From: Bolinopsis microptera
Lineage: Eukaryota; Ctenophora; Tentaculata; Lobata; Bolinopsidae
Length of the DNA stretch: 64,000 nucleotides
Assembly: GCF_026151205.1 (NCBI RefSeq)
Contig: NC_087076.1
Span: 17,077,142 to 17,141,141, forward strand
Reading direction: 5' to 3'
Position 1 is the stretch's first letter, and every line of letters begins with the position of its first letter. A program made the position numbers and the translations under genes. Positions 24,855 to 36,381 of the stretch are shown here, in pieces. The notes under the pieces were generated by a model. That model searched no databases. It had not been told where the DNA came from and was given only the letters and a program-made list of their open reading frames with translations.

Positions 24855-25285
24855 AACGTTTTTAATACATATTTAAGTTTACTTTTACAATTATTAATCT
24901 AATATATATGGTGCAGTGTGCACGAAATAATTTTTATTACGCATGATTTATTTTACAGGGTTTTATACTTTATGATCAGACCTAATTTGATTATTTAATT
25001 TATTACACGTTTAACAATCATTACATTTATCACAATGATTAATTTCGCACTTGATAATCTATGTTACTATTATTTTAGCCGTTTTATAAAATCATGTGTA
25101 ACAGTTTCATAGAATTCTATACCTAAATCAAATTCCTAAGCGGATTGCACGTTATATTGATTAACGTGGTCCCTATCTGACGAAAGTTGTTCGATCAACG
25201 AAATCATAGTTATACATTATCTTTTCCTTTTAACGTTTTAAAGCAGGAGTCAGCTTTGCTTATGAGATAAACCTCTGCTTCAAGG
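24855..25285. other. Intergenic between DERA and the MCRS1-HTH chimera
   Basis: AT-rich spacer holding the DERA 3' UTR and the 5' region of the next gene. No distinct element is seen. Confidence 0.45.
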
Positions 25286-26030
25286 ATGAGTGGTGATGAT
25301 ATCAGTGTTAGTTCGGTTTCCTTCTCCAACAGCACTGATTTCAATCTCCGCCGAATATCAAGGTAATTATTGTGGTTCAGTAATTATTGCGGTTCAGTAA
25401 TTATTGCGGTTCAGTATTTATTGAGGTTCAGTATTATAATGATCAGATGATTATTGATTATGTATCTCAGCAATGTGGCCTTTAACAAGCTTTTTAACGC
25501 ATTTCTCCTCCGTTAGGTCGATGAAACTGGAGAAGTTGGAAGATGAAATGTTTGAGAGGAGTCTCCCAACCATGATCCCCTTAACTCGAATGAGGAGAAT
25601 CAAACGAGCTCCAGCTACTAAACAAATGCCCCTTCTCAACACCTCTACACCGCGACAGAAGAACCCCAGAGTAACACGTCGACTTACTGTTCCTCAGAGA
25701 ATTTTCCTCTGCAAGGAAATGTACAAAGGAGCAACCTACAACGCCATCGAGCATCTTTGGATGACCTTGTACCCAGATGAAAATGCTCCTTCAAGGACAG
25801 CCCTCTATCACCTTAAGAAGAAGTTTGAGGAACACGGCACCGTGCAGAATCTTCAGTGTGTTGCTTCTGGAAGACCTCGGACTGGTGTCAGCTTGGAGCA
25901 CACGCTTATGGTGTATGAGTCCTTGCAAGATCTTCCCAATATTTCGACAAGGGAACGTGCTATTATGCTGGACATTCCGCGTACAACTCTTCGGCGTATT
26001 ATAAAGGAGTTAAAACCGGAACCGGCTTGA
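25286..26030 (+). CDS. Chimeric protein: MCRS1-like N-terminus joined to a transposon-type helix-turn-helix
   Basis: Exon 1 is 25286-25362 (MSGDDISVSSVSFSNSTDFN + LRRISR) and exon 2 is 25517-26030; 196 aa. Exon 1, the intron position and phase (AG|G), and the start of exon 2 (RSMKLEKLEDEMFERSLPT, then RMRRIKRAPATKQ) parallel the first two exons of MCRS1 1.3 kb downstream (SIKRKKFDDEVVESSLPT, TRRVKRAPNPKQ). After that, MCRS1 similarity stops. The protein becomes a paired-like HTH region: RRLTVPQRIFLCKEMYKGAT, ALYHLKKKFEEHGTVQNLQC, SGRPRTGVSLEHTLMVYESL, ISTRERAIMLDIPRTTLRRI. This is the DUF4817/mariner-type DNA-binding pattern (kkFxetGsvxxxxxxGRPRT ... S.R..a..L.i...t..RIlk.l). No DDE catalytic domain follows; the stop comes right after the HTH. 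Expected role, by inference: DNA binding with loss of the FHA domain. Confidence 0.7.
25363..25440 (+). repeat. Short tandem repeat in chimera intron (~17 bp x 4)
   Basis: Four head-to-tail copies of taattattgcggttcag with small changes, starting right at the splice donor. Confidence 0.8.
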
Positions 26031-26611
26031 AGAAGTCATGTCTCATAATGTCTGAAATAGACCCGTTCGAGAAATATACCGTTTGCTGAGAACCTTGACT
26101 GTAACATCATTGTTGTGAAGTATGAACGAAAAAAATACAATGTCTATAATTGCTTTGTGAATTGTGAATCATTACGAAGATATTATTATAGATAATGAAA
26201 TTTGTTATTTGAATTTTGTGTTACTAGAGTGAAATGCGGTTGCTGTTTTTAAGCAAAGTTTGTTTTTATAGGGTTTTATATTATTGTACAAAATATGAGT
26301 GCTCATTCAATCATTTATTTCATGGCAAACTAATTAAATTTTATTTATTAAGAATTAATATGAAAGATACACATTGTTTGTTTTGTGTTGAGATATGATC
26401 AGTTTCAGATAAATATCCATTGTTATTGATATAATATAATATAATATAATACATCACAGTTTAAATCATTCCACCCAGATGACTGTGTTATTATCCTTTA
26501 AAAGTTGTAATATCATTTTTGATTTATTATAGTTTTTTATTTTTTTCATTTCAAATTTACTGTTCTGGAATTTTGTATAATTTTTTGATTTATAAATTAT
26601 ACATTGCTAGA
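26031..26611. other. Intergenic between the chimera and MCRS1
   Basis: AT-rich spacer with a taata microsatellite (about 26427-26450). No gene is seen. Because the two genes share their first exons, this spacer and 24855-25285 may be duplicates, but little sequence similarity is visible. Confidence 0.45.
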
Positions 26612-29355
26612 ATGAGTGGGAATGATAGCAGCGGTGCCGCAGCTTCTTCCTCTAACAGCACTGATTTAAAACCACGCCGAACATCCAGGTAAACTCATTA
26701 TTTACTGTGCCCCAGTTTGGTTTTTCAATAACTTGGTCCGACCGCAAAATTATCTGCATTATTTCGGGAAATCAGTTTCTATATTATGTTGAACGGCGAT
26801 CCAAGAATCAAGGGCAAGTATAAAGATCCTAATAGCTGTACCTCCGACAGGTCGATAAAACGTAAGAAGTTTGACGATGAAGTAGTTGAAAGCAGCCTCC
26901 CAACCAAACTAATCCCGGTGGAACGAACCAGAAGAGTTAAACGAGCTCCCAACCCCAAACAAGTCACCCTACCCCACACTAAATGGGGCCCTAAAGATGA
27001 TCTGAAGTTGATCCTGGCGGTACAGCAGTGTTCAGATCTGGCGCTGGTTCACAAGTGTGTCAAGTTTTCTCAGAAACTCACATACCAGGAGGTTGGTGAA
27101 CTTGTAATACTGGAATTGTTATCATTCCATTCTGGCTGTCATCCAATAATATCACATGTTTTGTAAATACTACTGCACTGCAAAATTATGAGTCTCCACG
27201 ACTGGTTTGTTGTGTAGAAAAACGAGATAAAGTGTAATGAATATTCCTTTTATTTGATATTGAATATGCGTCATAAATTTTGAAATATGTACCATGGCCA
27301 GATAGAAGAACGTTGGTACCAACTTCTTTACATACCTGAAGTATCTGGTCCAGCAACAGCAGCGATAGCAACCCTCACTCAGGAGGAGAAGACAGCTATT
27401 GAGAGGAAAACATTGTGGAGCTCAAAAGAAGAGGCAATACTCCAACAAGTTGAGGCTTCCTCTCAACCTAAACTAGAGTTCTTCGTGTCGCTCCTTCATC
27501 AACATCCACTTGTATTCCATCCTGCCAGGTTTGTAGTTTGAGCTTATAGTTTTCTTCTGATTCACGTTGTTTGAGTATAAAACAGCTTAATTTACGCTCA
27601 GAATGGTTCCAATCAGGAAAGTTAACAATTTAGTCAACGATTAATTGAAAATAGGGAATGATTTTACGAATTCCAACCTTATACTTTTACATTTCCGCTG
27701 TGTAGTAATCGGTGGGATCGAGTACTATTTCCCTTTTATTTGATCTATATTATTGAGCGTTAAGGCACTCGCATAGACTATGATAAAAACTAGAACTCAA
27801 AGCCTCTATCCTGTTCCCTCTCGCCTATCGGAGATCTTAACAGATATAATATAATGGTAAAGATAACGGTATCTATTTCAGGACACCACGTGATCTCATG
27901 ATCCAGTGGGAGCGGCTAAGACAGTACTCACTGCTGGCTGACCAAACTGTTCAACCTCTCAACCTCGGTGATTCTGTTCTCAACTTCTCCGACGTAGAAG
28001 AACAGGTTAGATTATTTGATAAATATTAGGCGTTCCCCGTAGTTGGTTTATGGTTAGATTAAAAATGAGAACACAGAATTCAAGATTTTAACTATTACGT
28101 TAGCTGTATCTGTAGAGATTTTGCGACTTTTCGCTTTCGTTGAATCATTGCCAATAATCGATTGTTAACAATGATCTTAAGTTCAAGAATTCAAATCATT
28201 GGCTTGAAATTTCGCGTTATGAAATTACCTTATAGGCTGAAGCGTAACTTGAGATGCGAGTCCGAATTCTGCCTATATCATATTTCATATAAACCATCTC
28301 AATTATTTAGAGCTTAAACAATAAACATTGCTAGTGCTTACCGTCAAAAGATTAACTTAAAGCTGACCTGTTTTATAATCAGTTGACAGACGAAGAGTTG
28401 CTGTCAGAACAACCAGATCCAGTGCTGCAAAATGAACTGAGGAAGATCGACAGAAGACACAAAATAGAAATCAGGTGCGGTTTTTAAACTATTTTCCTGA
28501 TAATTGAGGATTAGAAAATCTCTGAGTAATTGATCGGATGATAATTGAGTGTAGATTAAGTTGCTGACAAAGTGTATCTCACCAGGAAATTGGAGGACGA
28601 GATCAGACAGTGGCACACCATGGTCGGGGGCCCTGATAATGGACCTTTCTCTTTCGACCTCGACAATGAGACATACGCTGCTCTGAGGGGAAGGTTCGCT
28701 ACTTATCTAGACGAATAATGTCATTTTCTAATACGACAATTTTTTCCAATTGAATCCTTCGGCTTCCTGTAATTGGCTGGTTACACTCGTGTAACAATGT
28801 TGCTGTTGGAATGTCCGAAGTAAAATAAGTGTTAAATAAAAAAAATGTACTTTTATTCTCACTTTATCCCTATAAAAAGAATATTTAAAGGAATATAAAG
28901 GAGTTCCAGATTAATACAACACTATGTAGATTGTAGGTGTATGGTTATTATCTCTGCTCATAACTCTCATTATAACCTACACTAATCTCCGTTTAATTCG
29001 TCTCCCATTACACTCGATATAAATCACTTTTACCTGTGCCTTCAGACTGGTGAGGTACTTGATGAGAAGTAAAGAGATCACGCTGGGCAGGACCACCCCC
29101 ACCCACCAGGTCGATGTGGACTTCTCTCTGGAGGGACCCGCTTGGAAGGTAGGAAACAAATCTGTTTTTAATATTGTAGCCTGGTCTTCATAAGACTAGA
29201 TTAGTTCCTTTTTAAACGATACTGTTAATTTTCAGATATCGCTAAAACAAGGAATTATAAAATACCATGGAGGAGAGTTCTTCCTGTGGAACTTTGGAAA
29301 ACGCCCCATTTACATTGATGGGCATCCCGTCATACAAGGTTTGATTTCTCTTTAA
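26612..29355 (+). CDS. MCRS1: Microspherule protein 1 (FHA-domain chromatin factor)
   Basis: MCRS1 is a subunit of the NSL and INO80 chromatin complexes. Exons: 26612-26688, 26851-27091, 27302-27528, 27882-28005, 28383-28474, 28586-28693, 29046-29148 and 29236-29338, all in phase. Matches to human MCRS1: IKRKKFDDEVVESSL; WGPKDDLKLILAVQQCSDLA; KFSQKLTYQEIEERWYQLLY; DQTVQPLNLGDSVLNFSD; EDEIRQWHTMV; AALRGRLVRYLMRSKEITLG; VDVDFSLEGPAWKISLKQGI; RPIYIDGHPVIQG. The last visible exon breaks off within the FHA domain, before the conserved WRLSNNS...EI...FxF strands. Reading through the donor gives five more residues and a stop at 29353-29355, which I used as the provisional end. A weak candidate final exon starts after the acceptor near 29620 (RTFQVIDNEDCRGAH, stop). 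About 363 aa against 462 in human. Confidence 0.85.
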
Positions 29356-29880
29356 ACTTTAAATTTTCCCCTAAATTTATATCACTGTGCTGTGAAAATT
29401 TGGACGAAGAAACGGAACACAATTTAAAAATAAAACCTCCTTTTCTTGATTTGGGTTAATTTCAATCACATTCTTACAAAATTGCTCTTTCCATATAATA
29501 TTATGAACATATCGAAAAATTAACATAAAATATTGAATAAGGATAATGATAATAACAACTGGCATGTCACACATGTGCATCATGAACGACATGCTCGTAC
29601 GTGACAAAATATTCCAGGTCGAACGTTCCAAGTAATTGATAATGAAGACTGTAGAGGCGCACATTAATAATATAATTGTATAATTAATTACCTTCTACAC
29701 TCTACAACAAAGTAAACATATACACGGCAATGACATGTTGGATAAATAAAATTCATAAATTTGGTTTGCTGAAGTTTGATCATCAAATTTGATAGTTGAG
29801 TATTTGATGATAAATTATTCGGTATTTGATAAGTAATTTCCCTTAAAAGTCCACTCTGATACATATTCTCCTCTTTCTTT
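29356..29880. other. Convergent intergenic spacer between MCRS1 and glutamine synthetase
   Basis: AT-rich. It should contain both 3' UTRs and possibly the missing terminal exon of MCRS1. The minus-strand frame at 29664-29377 is hydrophobic and matches nothing I recognise. Confidence 0.45.
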
Positions 29881-32800
29881 CTACTTCTTCACCTTAACCT
29901 CCAACTGAGCCAGATCAATGGGTTTCTTGTTGCATGTGGTCTCACCGAAGGTCTGTGTCCCCTTGGAGTAGCCTTTAAGATTCTGCTCTATTCCGTCTAG
30001 GATCATGGTCTGTATGATCATACTCGTTACAGTGTAAGGGTCAGCGTTGGAAGACGGTCTTCTGTCCTGAATAGGGACATTATCGTTAAAGATGTTCTAC
30101 AATTTAAATTATATGATCTAGTACTTGCCAGGGATTCATAGGTATATTAATATTACCAACACGCAAACCAAACTCTAATTAGCTGACAGGTACAATGTAC
30201 AATGTACAATGTATATTATATTGTGTAAAATACCCTAAAATGATATCTCACAAAACTACTGTATAGACTCGGAGCTCTGTAAAAGTGGGCGACTCTTCCG
30301 TAAGAGGAACAAAATGCGCGGTTATTTTTTATACACGATGGTATAAACTTGGTAGACTTGTAGTTGTGAGAGATAAAATGTGCGTTTAAGACTAAGTAGT
30401 AAGTAAGATACCTCGAAATATCCACAGCCCTCAAGTTCAACGTGTCGTGGTATCCTCACGCTGGCCCCTCTGTTGGCTACTCCGTAAGTAAACTTGTGGA
30501 AACTGATAAGGATTGGAAACTGGTTATATTTTCACCAAAAACATGAGGAATTGAATGTACTAAAAGTAAGTGATTTATACTACTATAACTTAGCTACACT
30601 AGGACACAACTTTTTCCACAATAACACGCTTCCAACAAAAATAGCAGAGAAATTAGATAAATGTAGCGATAAATCGTCACAAGTTACGCGAAGTCTGCAC
30701 AATAATCTTTATTACAAAACCCCATCAAATACACTGATGCAAAAACGACCTACTACAGCAATCTCAGCATATTGGAACTATCTCCCCCCTGAAATCAAAA
30801 AGAAACTAAAGTGTTTCCTTATTGAAAAGTACTAGGATTATTACTCTGTCAAAAATAAAACTGCGAGATTACGTTGGAATTCACCCTAGCGCTCCTTATC
30901 AATTTTAAAGTCTCGCACACGCAACAAATTAAATATTGCGCACAGGGGTCCGGGGTACTGCGTACCCCGGACCCCGGTTACTCACAAATTACAAACTCTC
31001 CATTTTAAATTTTAATATTCAGTACCCTTCACTTGTCACATATATAATCAATTATTCTCATAATCCACCATATTACAAAATGTATTTAATTCTAGGTCTA
31101 AGTGAAAACAGGGTAAATGAGATATAGTAGTGATACAATATATTATGTGAGAGTAAATTGCAATTGTATAATTGATAAATTTGATGAATTTGAATTTGAA
31201 TTGTTAAAAATAAATAACAGACTTTTTTTATATCCTACTATATATCCTACTTTATATCTTACTATACCTGGCTGTTTCATGAGCCCCCGTAAGTCGCCGT
31301 TTGTTGTCCTCCCCCATATTGGGATCGTACGCTTGGATATGTTCATCGTGCTTCTTTTCAAAGTTTGCCATGGCCTCCTTTATTACTACCAGCCCTCCTG
31401 CATGCCTCATAGCTTCAGTGCTAAGATTATATTTTGAAGATAGTAAGAGTGTAAAGTGAGGAAATCTTATAAAATGGAATAAGTATTACAAACTAGAATT
31501 TCAAACTTCTGGATACATAAAAAAAGCCTCCCCGAAATTATGTTATTCAAAGAATTATTTACCTGATATTAGTATGACATCCGGCACCGTTCCAGTCTCC
31601 TTCTATCGGCTTTGGATCAAAACTGATAACAACGTTAAAATCCTCTGCTACCCGGCTCAGTATCCACCTTGACACCCACAACATGTCTCCCATCTCTATA
31701 CCTTCGCACGGGCCCACTTGATATTCCCACTGTTATGATGTGTTACTGTTTGTCGGGCCATTCAACCCAAAAATCACTCTTTGGCTTGATATATTAAACA
31801 CCAAATCAGACAGTAAATTGACCAAGTCTTTAGTCTAATTATATATATATATATAAAAACAGGCCTTGTTGTAAACCGAGCTGGGAAGTTGTGGTGAACA
31901 AGATAAAAGTTTATAAATGTTACATTATGTTACCTGAGATGGCATGACCTCTGCGTTTGACCCGGCTATTTTTATTCCAGCATGCAGACATGCTCGGTAG
32001 TGAGCTTCCACTATCTTCCGTCCGTGTACTCTGTTTGTTCCAACTCCGCAGTAGTAAGGCCCCTGTGGTTGAACTCGTTGTTTCCTTGGTTGACCTCATT
32101 CATTGGGTGAAATATGCATGTTGACCCCTTTTAGCTTTAATTGATCGTGAATATTTCTTTGAATTAAGGAAATATTTGTTTTAAATATTCACAAACATTT
32201 TCTAAACGATAAATTTAAACCTGTGGTCCAGGGTAGCCATGCTCGGGCCAGCAGTAAGGATGTTTACCATTCGACGCAAACATTGTGTACTCCTGAGGTA
32301 AATAATAAGCGGTAGTCAACTGCTACAGCCAACTTTCCATGCGTGTGATGTATAGTGAGGCAAGGAAAATGTGATTCCGTCTATTAAATGTTGAACTGTA
32401 CTAGTCTATTTCTCGTGATTGAACTGAAACAGTCACCAGAGGATGCCTCCATTTTTTCAGACCCATGAAAACAAAAGTTGCGAAGTAGGACAAAACCTGT
32501 TCTATGCCGAACCACGGTCTCTGATAGGATGCTTTGTCCATTCTCTCCCTACAGGCGTGTCTCTTGTTAGTGGGATGGGGCGTTACTCCATCCGGACACA
32601 GCGTCTCGCACAACACTAAGATGTTATCTCCTCTTCTGAACGGATCCCTGACAACATACCCTCCAGTTATCTACAAACCTCATCGTTTGTACACTATTTG
32701 ATACCTTTTTTGATCAAAGTTTAAGTCAAGGACCAGCATCGCTTAATTTGACCACGATTCACTACTCTAATAGACCTGTTACCTGTAAAAGGCGACGGGC

Positions 32801-33162
32801 TTGAGAAGAACGTCACTGTTTTCCCCCGTTGATTGACCAGTGCTACTGCCGTCAAAGTTCCACTCTGGTAAGTCACTGACTAACGTGGGCTTCCTTGGTA
32901 ACGTCCTGGTTTTACCTCTGAGGATGTTTAGATTAGCAAAGGAGAGAGTAGGAAATAAATTTGGGCAAATATATGAAAATTCTGAACATTTCAAACAACG
33001 ATCGAGAAATACAAGGGCAAAATAAGCTGTTTTTTCAAACCTCATATTTTCTCCGGTACCGTCAATCCAGATATAGAAAGCCATGACATTGCCTCCCTGA
33101 TCCAAATCAAGGAAAGGATTTTTCTTCCCATCCAGTCCATCACCAATTTTTAAATTGGCCAT
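29881..33162 (-). CDS. GLUL: Glutamine synthetase (eukaryotic type II)
   Basis: Makes glutamine from glutamate, ammonia and ATP in the cytosol. Nine exons: 33162-33041, 32917-32783, 32647-32497, 32292-32221, 32062-31934, 31729-31563, 31420-31268, 30502-30412 and 30066-29881; total 1,206 nt, 401 aa (human 373). Signature blocks: [117 protein letters not shown] and [17 protein letters not shown]. Metal- and ATP-binding residues in these blocks are intact. The C-terminus is about 30 residues longer than in vertebrates ([15 protein letters not shown] to LEVKVKK). The exon 3 acceptor at 32648 was chosen because it alone keeps phase and gives RDPFR; a nearer-looking AG upstream would create a stop. 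Confidence 0.95.
30494..30838 (+). mobile_element. 3' end of a LINE (reverse-transcriptase C-terminal tail) in a GS intron
   Basis: An open frame of about 113 codons ends in a natural stop and has the usual LINE tail pattern: [67 protein letters not shown]. This resembles the end of CR1/L2/Jockey-like ORF2 (…R…A..WN.LP..I+…FK). Its first bases overlap GS exon 8 on the other strand, so the true left border is near 30510. 5'-truncated, as LINE insertions usually are. Confidence 0.65.
30945..30975. repeat. Perfect GC-rich hairpin (14-bp arms, 3-nt loop) in a GS intron
   Basis: GGGGTCCGGGGTAC / GTACCCCGGACCCC around TGC, in otherwise AT-rich intron. It probably is the end of a MITE and lies about 100 bp beyond the LINE tail. 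Confidence 0.85.
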
Positions 33163-34676
33163 CTTGTACCTCTATTGGTAAGGGCAAGTTATTATTAGTT
33201 ATTTCTTTGCACACAAAACTACCAATAACAATTATTAAATTGAGATTAACGAGTAAGCAACGTGAAAGCAGCTCCCCGATACAAAATATATTAAGTTTGA
33301 AAATGCATCTTTGTTCATCAGTCTTTAGGGCCTAATTTTTAAAACTATGCACACCACGTCTTAAAGAATCAACATGCTATTGCATGCTGAATCACGCTAG
33401 TTTCAGACTGCTTGACCATTATTTTCCGGTAAAGTTAATATGTCTTTCCATGTTTTAAAAGTTGGTATGTGATCATTGGAGCAGTTGGAGTTATAATGAA
33501 TTTATTTCCTCTTCAACTAAAGGCCATCTTAAAATCAGTGGTCTGCCCATTGTGGTTAAATATATGCGGTTGAAGACACACTGTGAACCGTGCAAAATAC
33601 ATGAATGATATTATGGCGGACTTAAAATGATACATAATATTATTATCAATGATGAGCATGGCTTATAGTCCAGCAAAGTATTACATAATTCATGTCTCCG
33701 TTAAGGGGGCTGGGGGTCTCGTTTAGGGGGCCGGGGGGTCTCCGTTTAGGGGGCCGGGGGGGGGGGGTCTCCGTTAACTTAATTGATTTTTTATTCGACT
33801 CTTTGGATTGTCAAACTGCTGCTACAAATACACATGGAACTTAATTGCCACACGTTTATGTACATACCTGTAATGTGTGAAACAAACACCCGTTTCACGC
33901 ATGACCAAACACTCACTAAATGCGTGCTATTTTAAGAGTTGCTAAGCTAGTCTATTAAAGAATAACATATCAAGTATAGATTGTAATGTCTGTGCAACAG
34001 TCGATCGCAGTAGAATTCGCCGATTGATTGACTACCTTAACCAGACTTCAAAGTGAATAAAAGAGTAAAGCGATTTAATTATCAACGAATTTCGATGGGG
34101 TTTGGATCTATACTACTACAAATTGAATCTATACTGCTACAAATTGGCGCGTTCCATGAAATTATACTAGATCTACAAAACGTCGTACGACGACTGAAAC
34201 AATGTAAACGTTTATAAGGCTGATAAGAAGAGACAAAATGCACTGTTGGACAATGGACGGTTCGAGGAGTGCCACATCATGAAATTTCTTAAGCAGATAT
34301 TAAATTTCTATTATATGGTTAAGTTATTTAGTTTAATATCTGATATCTCGGTCCGATATCAATGAAAATATGGACGTTGCTTGAAGATCATTGTCGGTCA
34401 CCAGTCACCACTTGCACTTACCGTCTGAGGAAATCTTTATCGATTATAAAAATCAATTAAAATAATAACCGACGTGTGATTGGAAAACATGTTCCTCACA
34501 AAAAGAAAATTGTTAAGTTTAACCTCGCTGCATCGTACCCTTTTAAAATGAGCAGGCAAAAGACAAGCGTTCATGATTCGTTCAAGAAAGTTGCTAGTCA
34601 ACAATACTGGATATACAGTTTAACAAACTGATATATTTAAAGCTCTAAGATCGTCAAAGTTACTTTTGAGTAACTT

Positions 34677-34716
34677 TTTCATTAGACTTACATTTAAAAA
34701 TGTAAGTCTAATGAAA
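34677..34716. repeat. Perfect hairpin, 19-bp arms
   Basis: TTTCATTAGACTTACATTT at 34677-34695 and its exact complement at 34698-34716, separated by two bases. Directly before it, agttac-ttttga-gtaact (34658-34675) is a second small palindrome. Confidence 0.9.
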
Positions 34717-35484
34717 TTTCATAATTCGTTCAATTCCACACAGGTCACAGAATAAATTTCAAGCTGCTGTTGTTCGATTTCATCTTCGATGTATCATTTA
34801 ACATGATGCAGTAGATAGTTTTAGACTTAACTAGCACAGTGTTTTAGAAAGAATCTTCCAAATCAAAATTATAAGTAAGATATAAGTTTGTGTTAAATTA
34901 TCGTGTAATTAACGATTAATTATCATAATCATTAATCATATATTATGTAATAATTGCAAACTCCTCACAGGTTGTCACTCAAAGCTTCACCATCACTGTG
35001 TTATGGAGATCTGCTCCCTCAAGTTTATCTTCATCATCAACAAAACTCTGACGGAGGGTAAAAACAACGACAAAGTCTGACCGGAGAGTTATGGATCGAG
35101 TTTTTCCTTAGTTAACCTGTAAAAAAAGGGGCGTCGCGGATACAAAAGTGTTGCTGCATGGGGCAGCCATCAATCACTTTGTTGCTGAGTTACATAATGT
35201 TAAAATTGGCAATACAAGAATTTATTTGTCAAGATGTTGATTGTTGATGCCCCTGCTAATGAAAAGCAAGACTTTTACTTCGTCAGATCTTACATCATAC
35301 CGCTGATAAACATGGCACGATATGCTGTCATTATTGAATGTGAGGATTACACGTTATACCGTTTTATCAATTTTTTAAATGAATCGTTTTTCAATTGAAT
35401 AAGTTTTCTGAGATATAATTGAGTTTACAGAAATATATAACACTAAAATATTTTACAGTTTAAGGGGTATATGATGAGCCTAGG

Positions 35485-35912
35485 GAGCCTTCACAGTTCA
35501 CATATTATATCAGCAGCTGAGGGGGGATGGGGTTTGGAAATTTGAATTGCTGACTGGGTGGGGGGGGTCTGGGCCTTGCTGACGTCAGGAAAAATACCTG
35601 AATTTTGGCCAAAATTCAAATCAATTTAATTAGAAATAACCTCCCGGCCCGGGTCCTTCACCAAATTCTCCCAATTTTCCGTCCCAACCAAGCAGAGCTA
35701 ATATAGTAATATCATGCCACCTCATGCAACACCCAGACCTTGCCGACCTTCTAATTTGAAATTCAGTCCGCGGGGAGGGGGGGGGGGGGGTCTGGCAAAT
35801 GCCGACGTAATTTGGGAGGGGGGCCGCTCGATGCTGACAGTTGCTGACGGTAGGGGGAGGGGGTAAAAATGGCCAAAAACTTGCTGACGTAATAATATGT
35901 GAACGCTCTCCT
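35485..35912. mobile_element. MITE-like element with G-rich interior
   Basis: The left end GTTCACATATTATATCAGCAG (35496-35516) and right end ttgctgacgtaataatatgtgaac (35881-35904) are imperfect inverted repeats. The interior repeats tgctgac/tgccgacgt words and long G runs (35766-35795 and others). No coding capacity. Confidence 0.55.
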
Positions 35913-36381
35913 ATTACAATATGTGATGTTAGGCATGTGATAAGCGTTAAGCCTATTATTATACACCTATCGATAATAACTATCAAAGGTGTATTGAGTT
36001 GAATTTTACTGTTGTATTAATGCTGTATTAACACCGTGGTTATTTGAAATTAACTTTTGTTTTGTTCATTGTTCGTTGTGCTTCAAATATGATTTAATGC
36101 CGATGTGATGATGATGATCATTATATGTGTTCAAGATACATGAATCGTACAGAATACACATGTTAAACTACAGTATCTCTAACTGTTATACATTGAAGTG
36201 TGTCTACTGGTGTGAACTTGCATACAGTTTGTTAGATTACTGGTATTTTGCTAAATTATATAGATATCATCTCGTGAGGACTCTTAAAGAAGTCACTTTT
36301 AGAGCTCACAGCTAACGTTTACTATCCAGGTAGCCCATGTAAAACCCATGTCTTCTGTTATGAGACACTCAGCTGACCATC

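Larger units (their letters stand above)
33163..36381. other. Divergent intergenic region between glutamine synthetase and TBC1D5
   Basis: Head-to-head spacer of about 3.2 kb that should hold both promoters. It contains a G-rich ctccgtttagggggccgg repeat (33700-33775), a 19-bp hairpin (34677-34716) and a MITE-like element (about 35485-35912). No protein-coding exon is recognised; GS probably has a 5' non-coding exon somewhere here. Confidence 0.5.

Noticed and set aside
29377-29664. 95-codon hydrophobic minus-strand frame between MCRS1 and GS
   Set aside because: AT-driven composition, no recognised domain, and it sits in the 3' UTR region of two convergent genes.
30494-30835. 113-codon frame as a host gene nested in the GS intron
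   Set aside because: Its residues follow the C-terminal tail of LINE reverse transcriptases, so it is annotated as a LINE remnant.
32648-32672. Alternative GS exon 3 acceptor giving [11 protein letters not shown]
   Set aside because: It breaks the reading frame from exon 2 and gives an immediate stop; the acceptor at 32648 restores the family sequence RDPFR.
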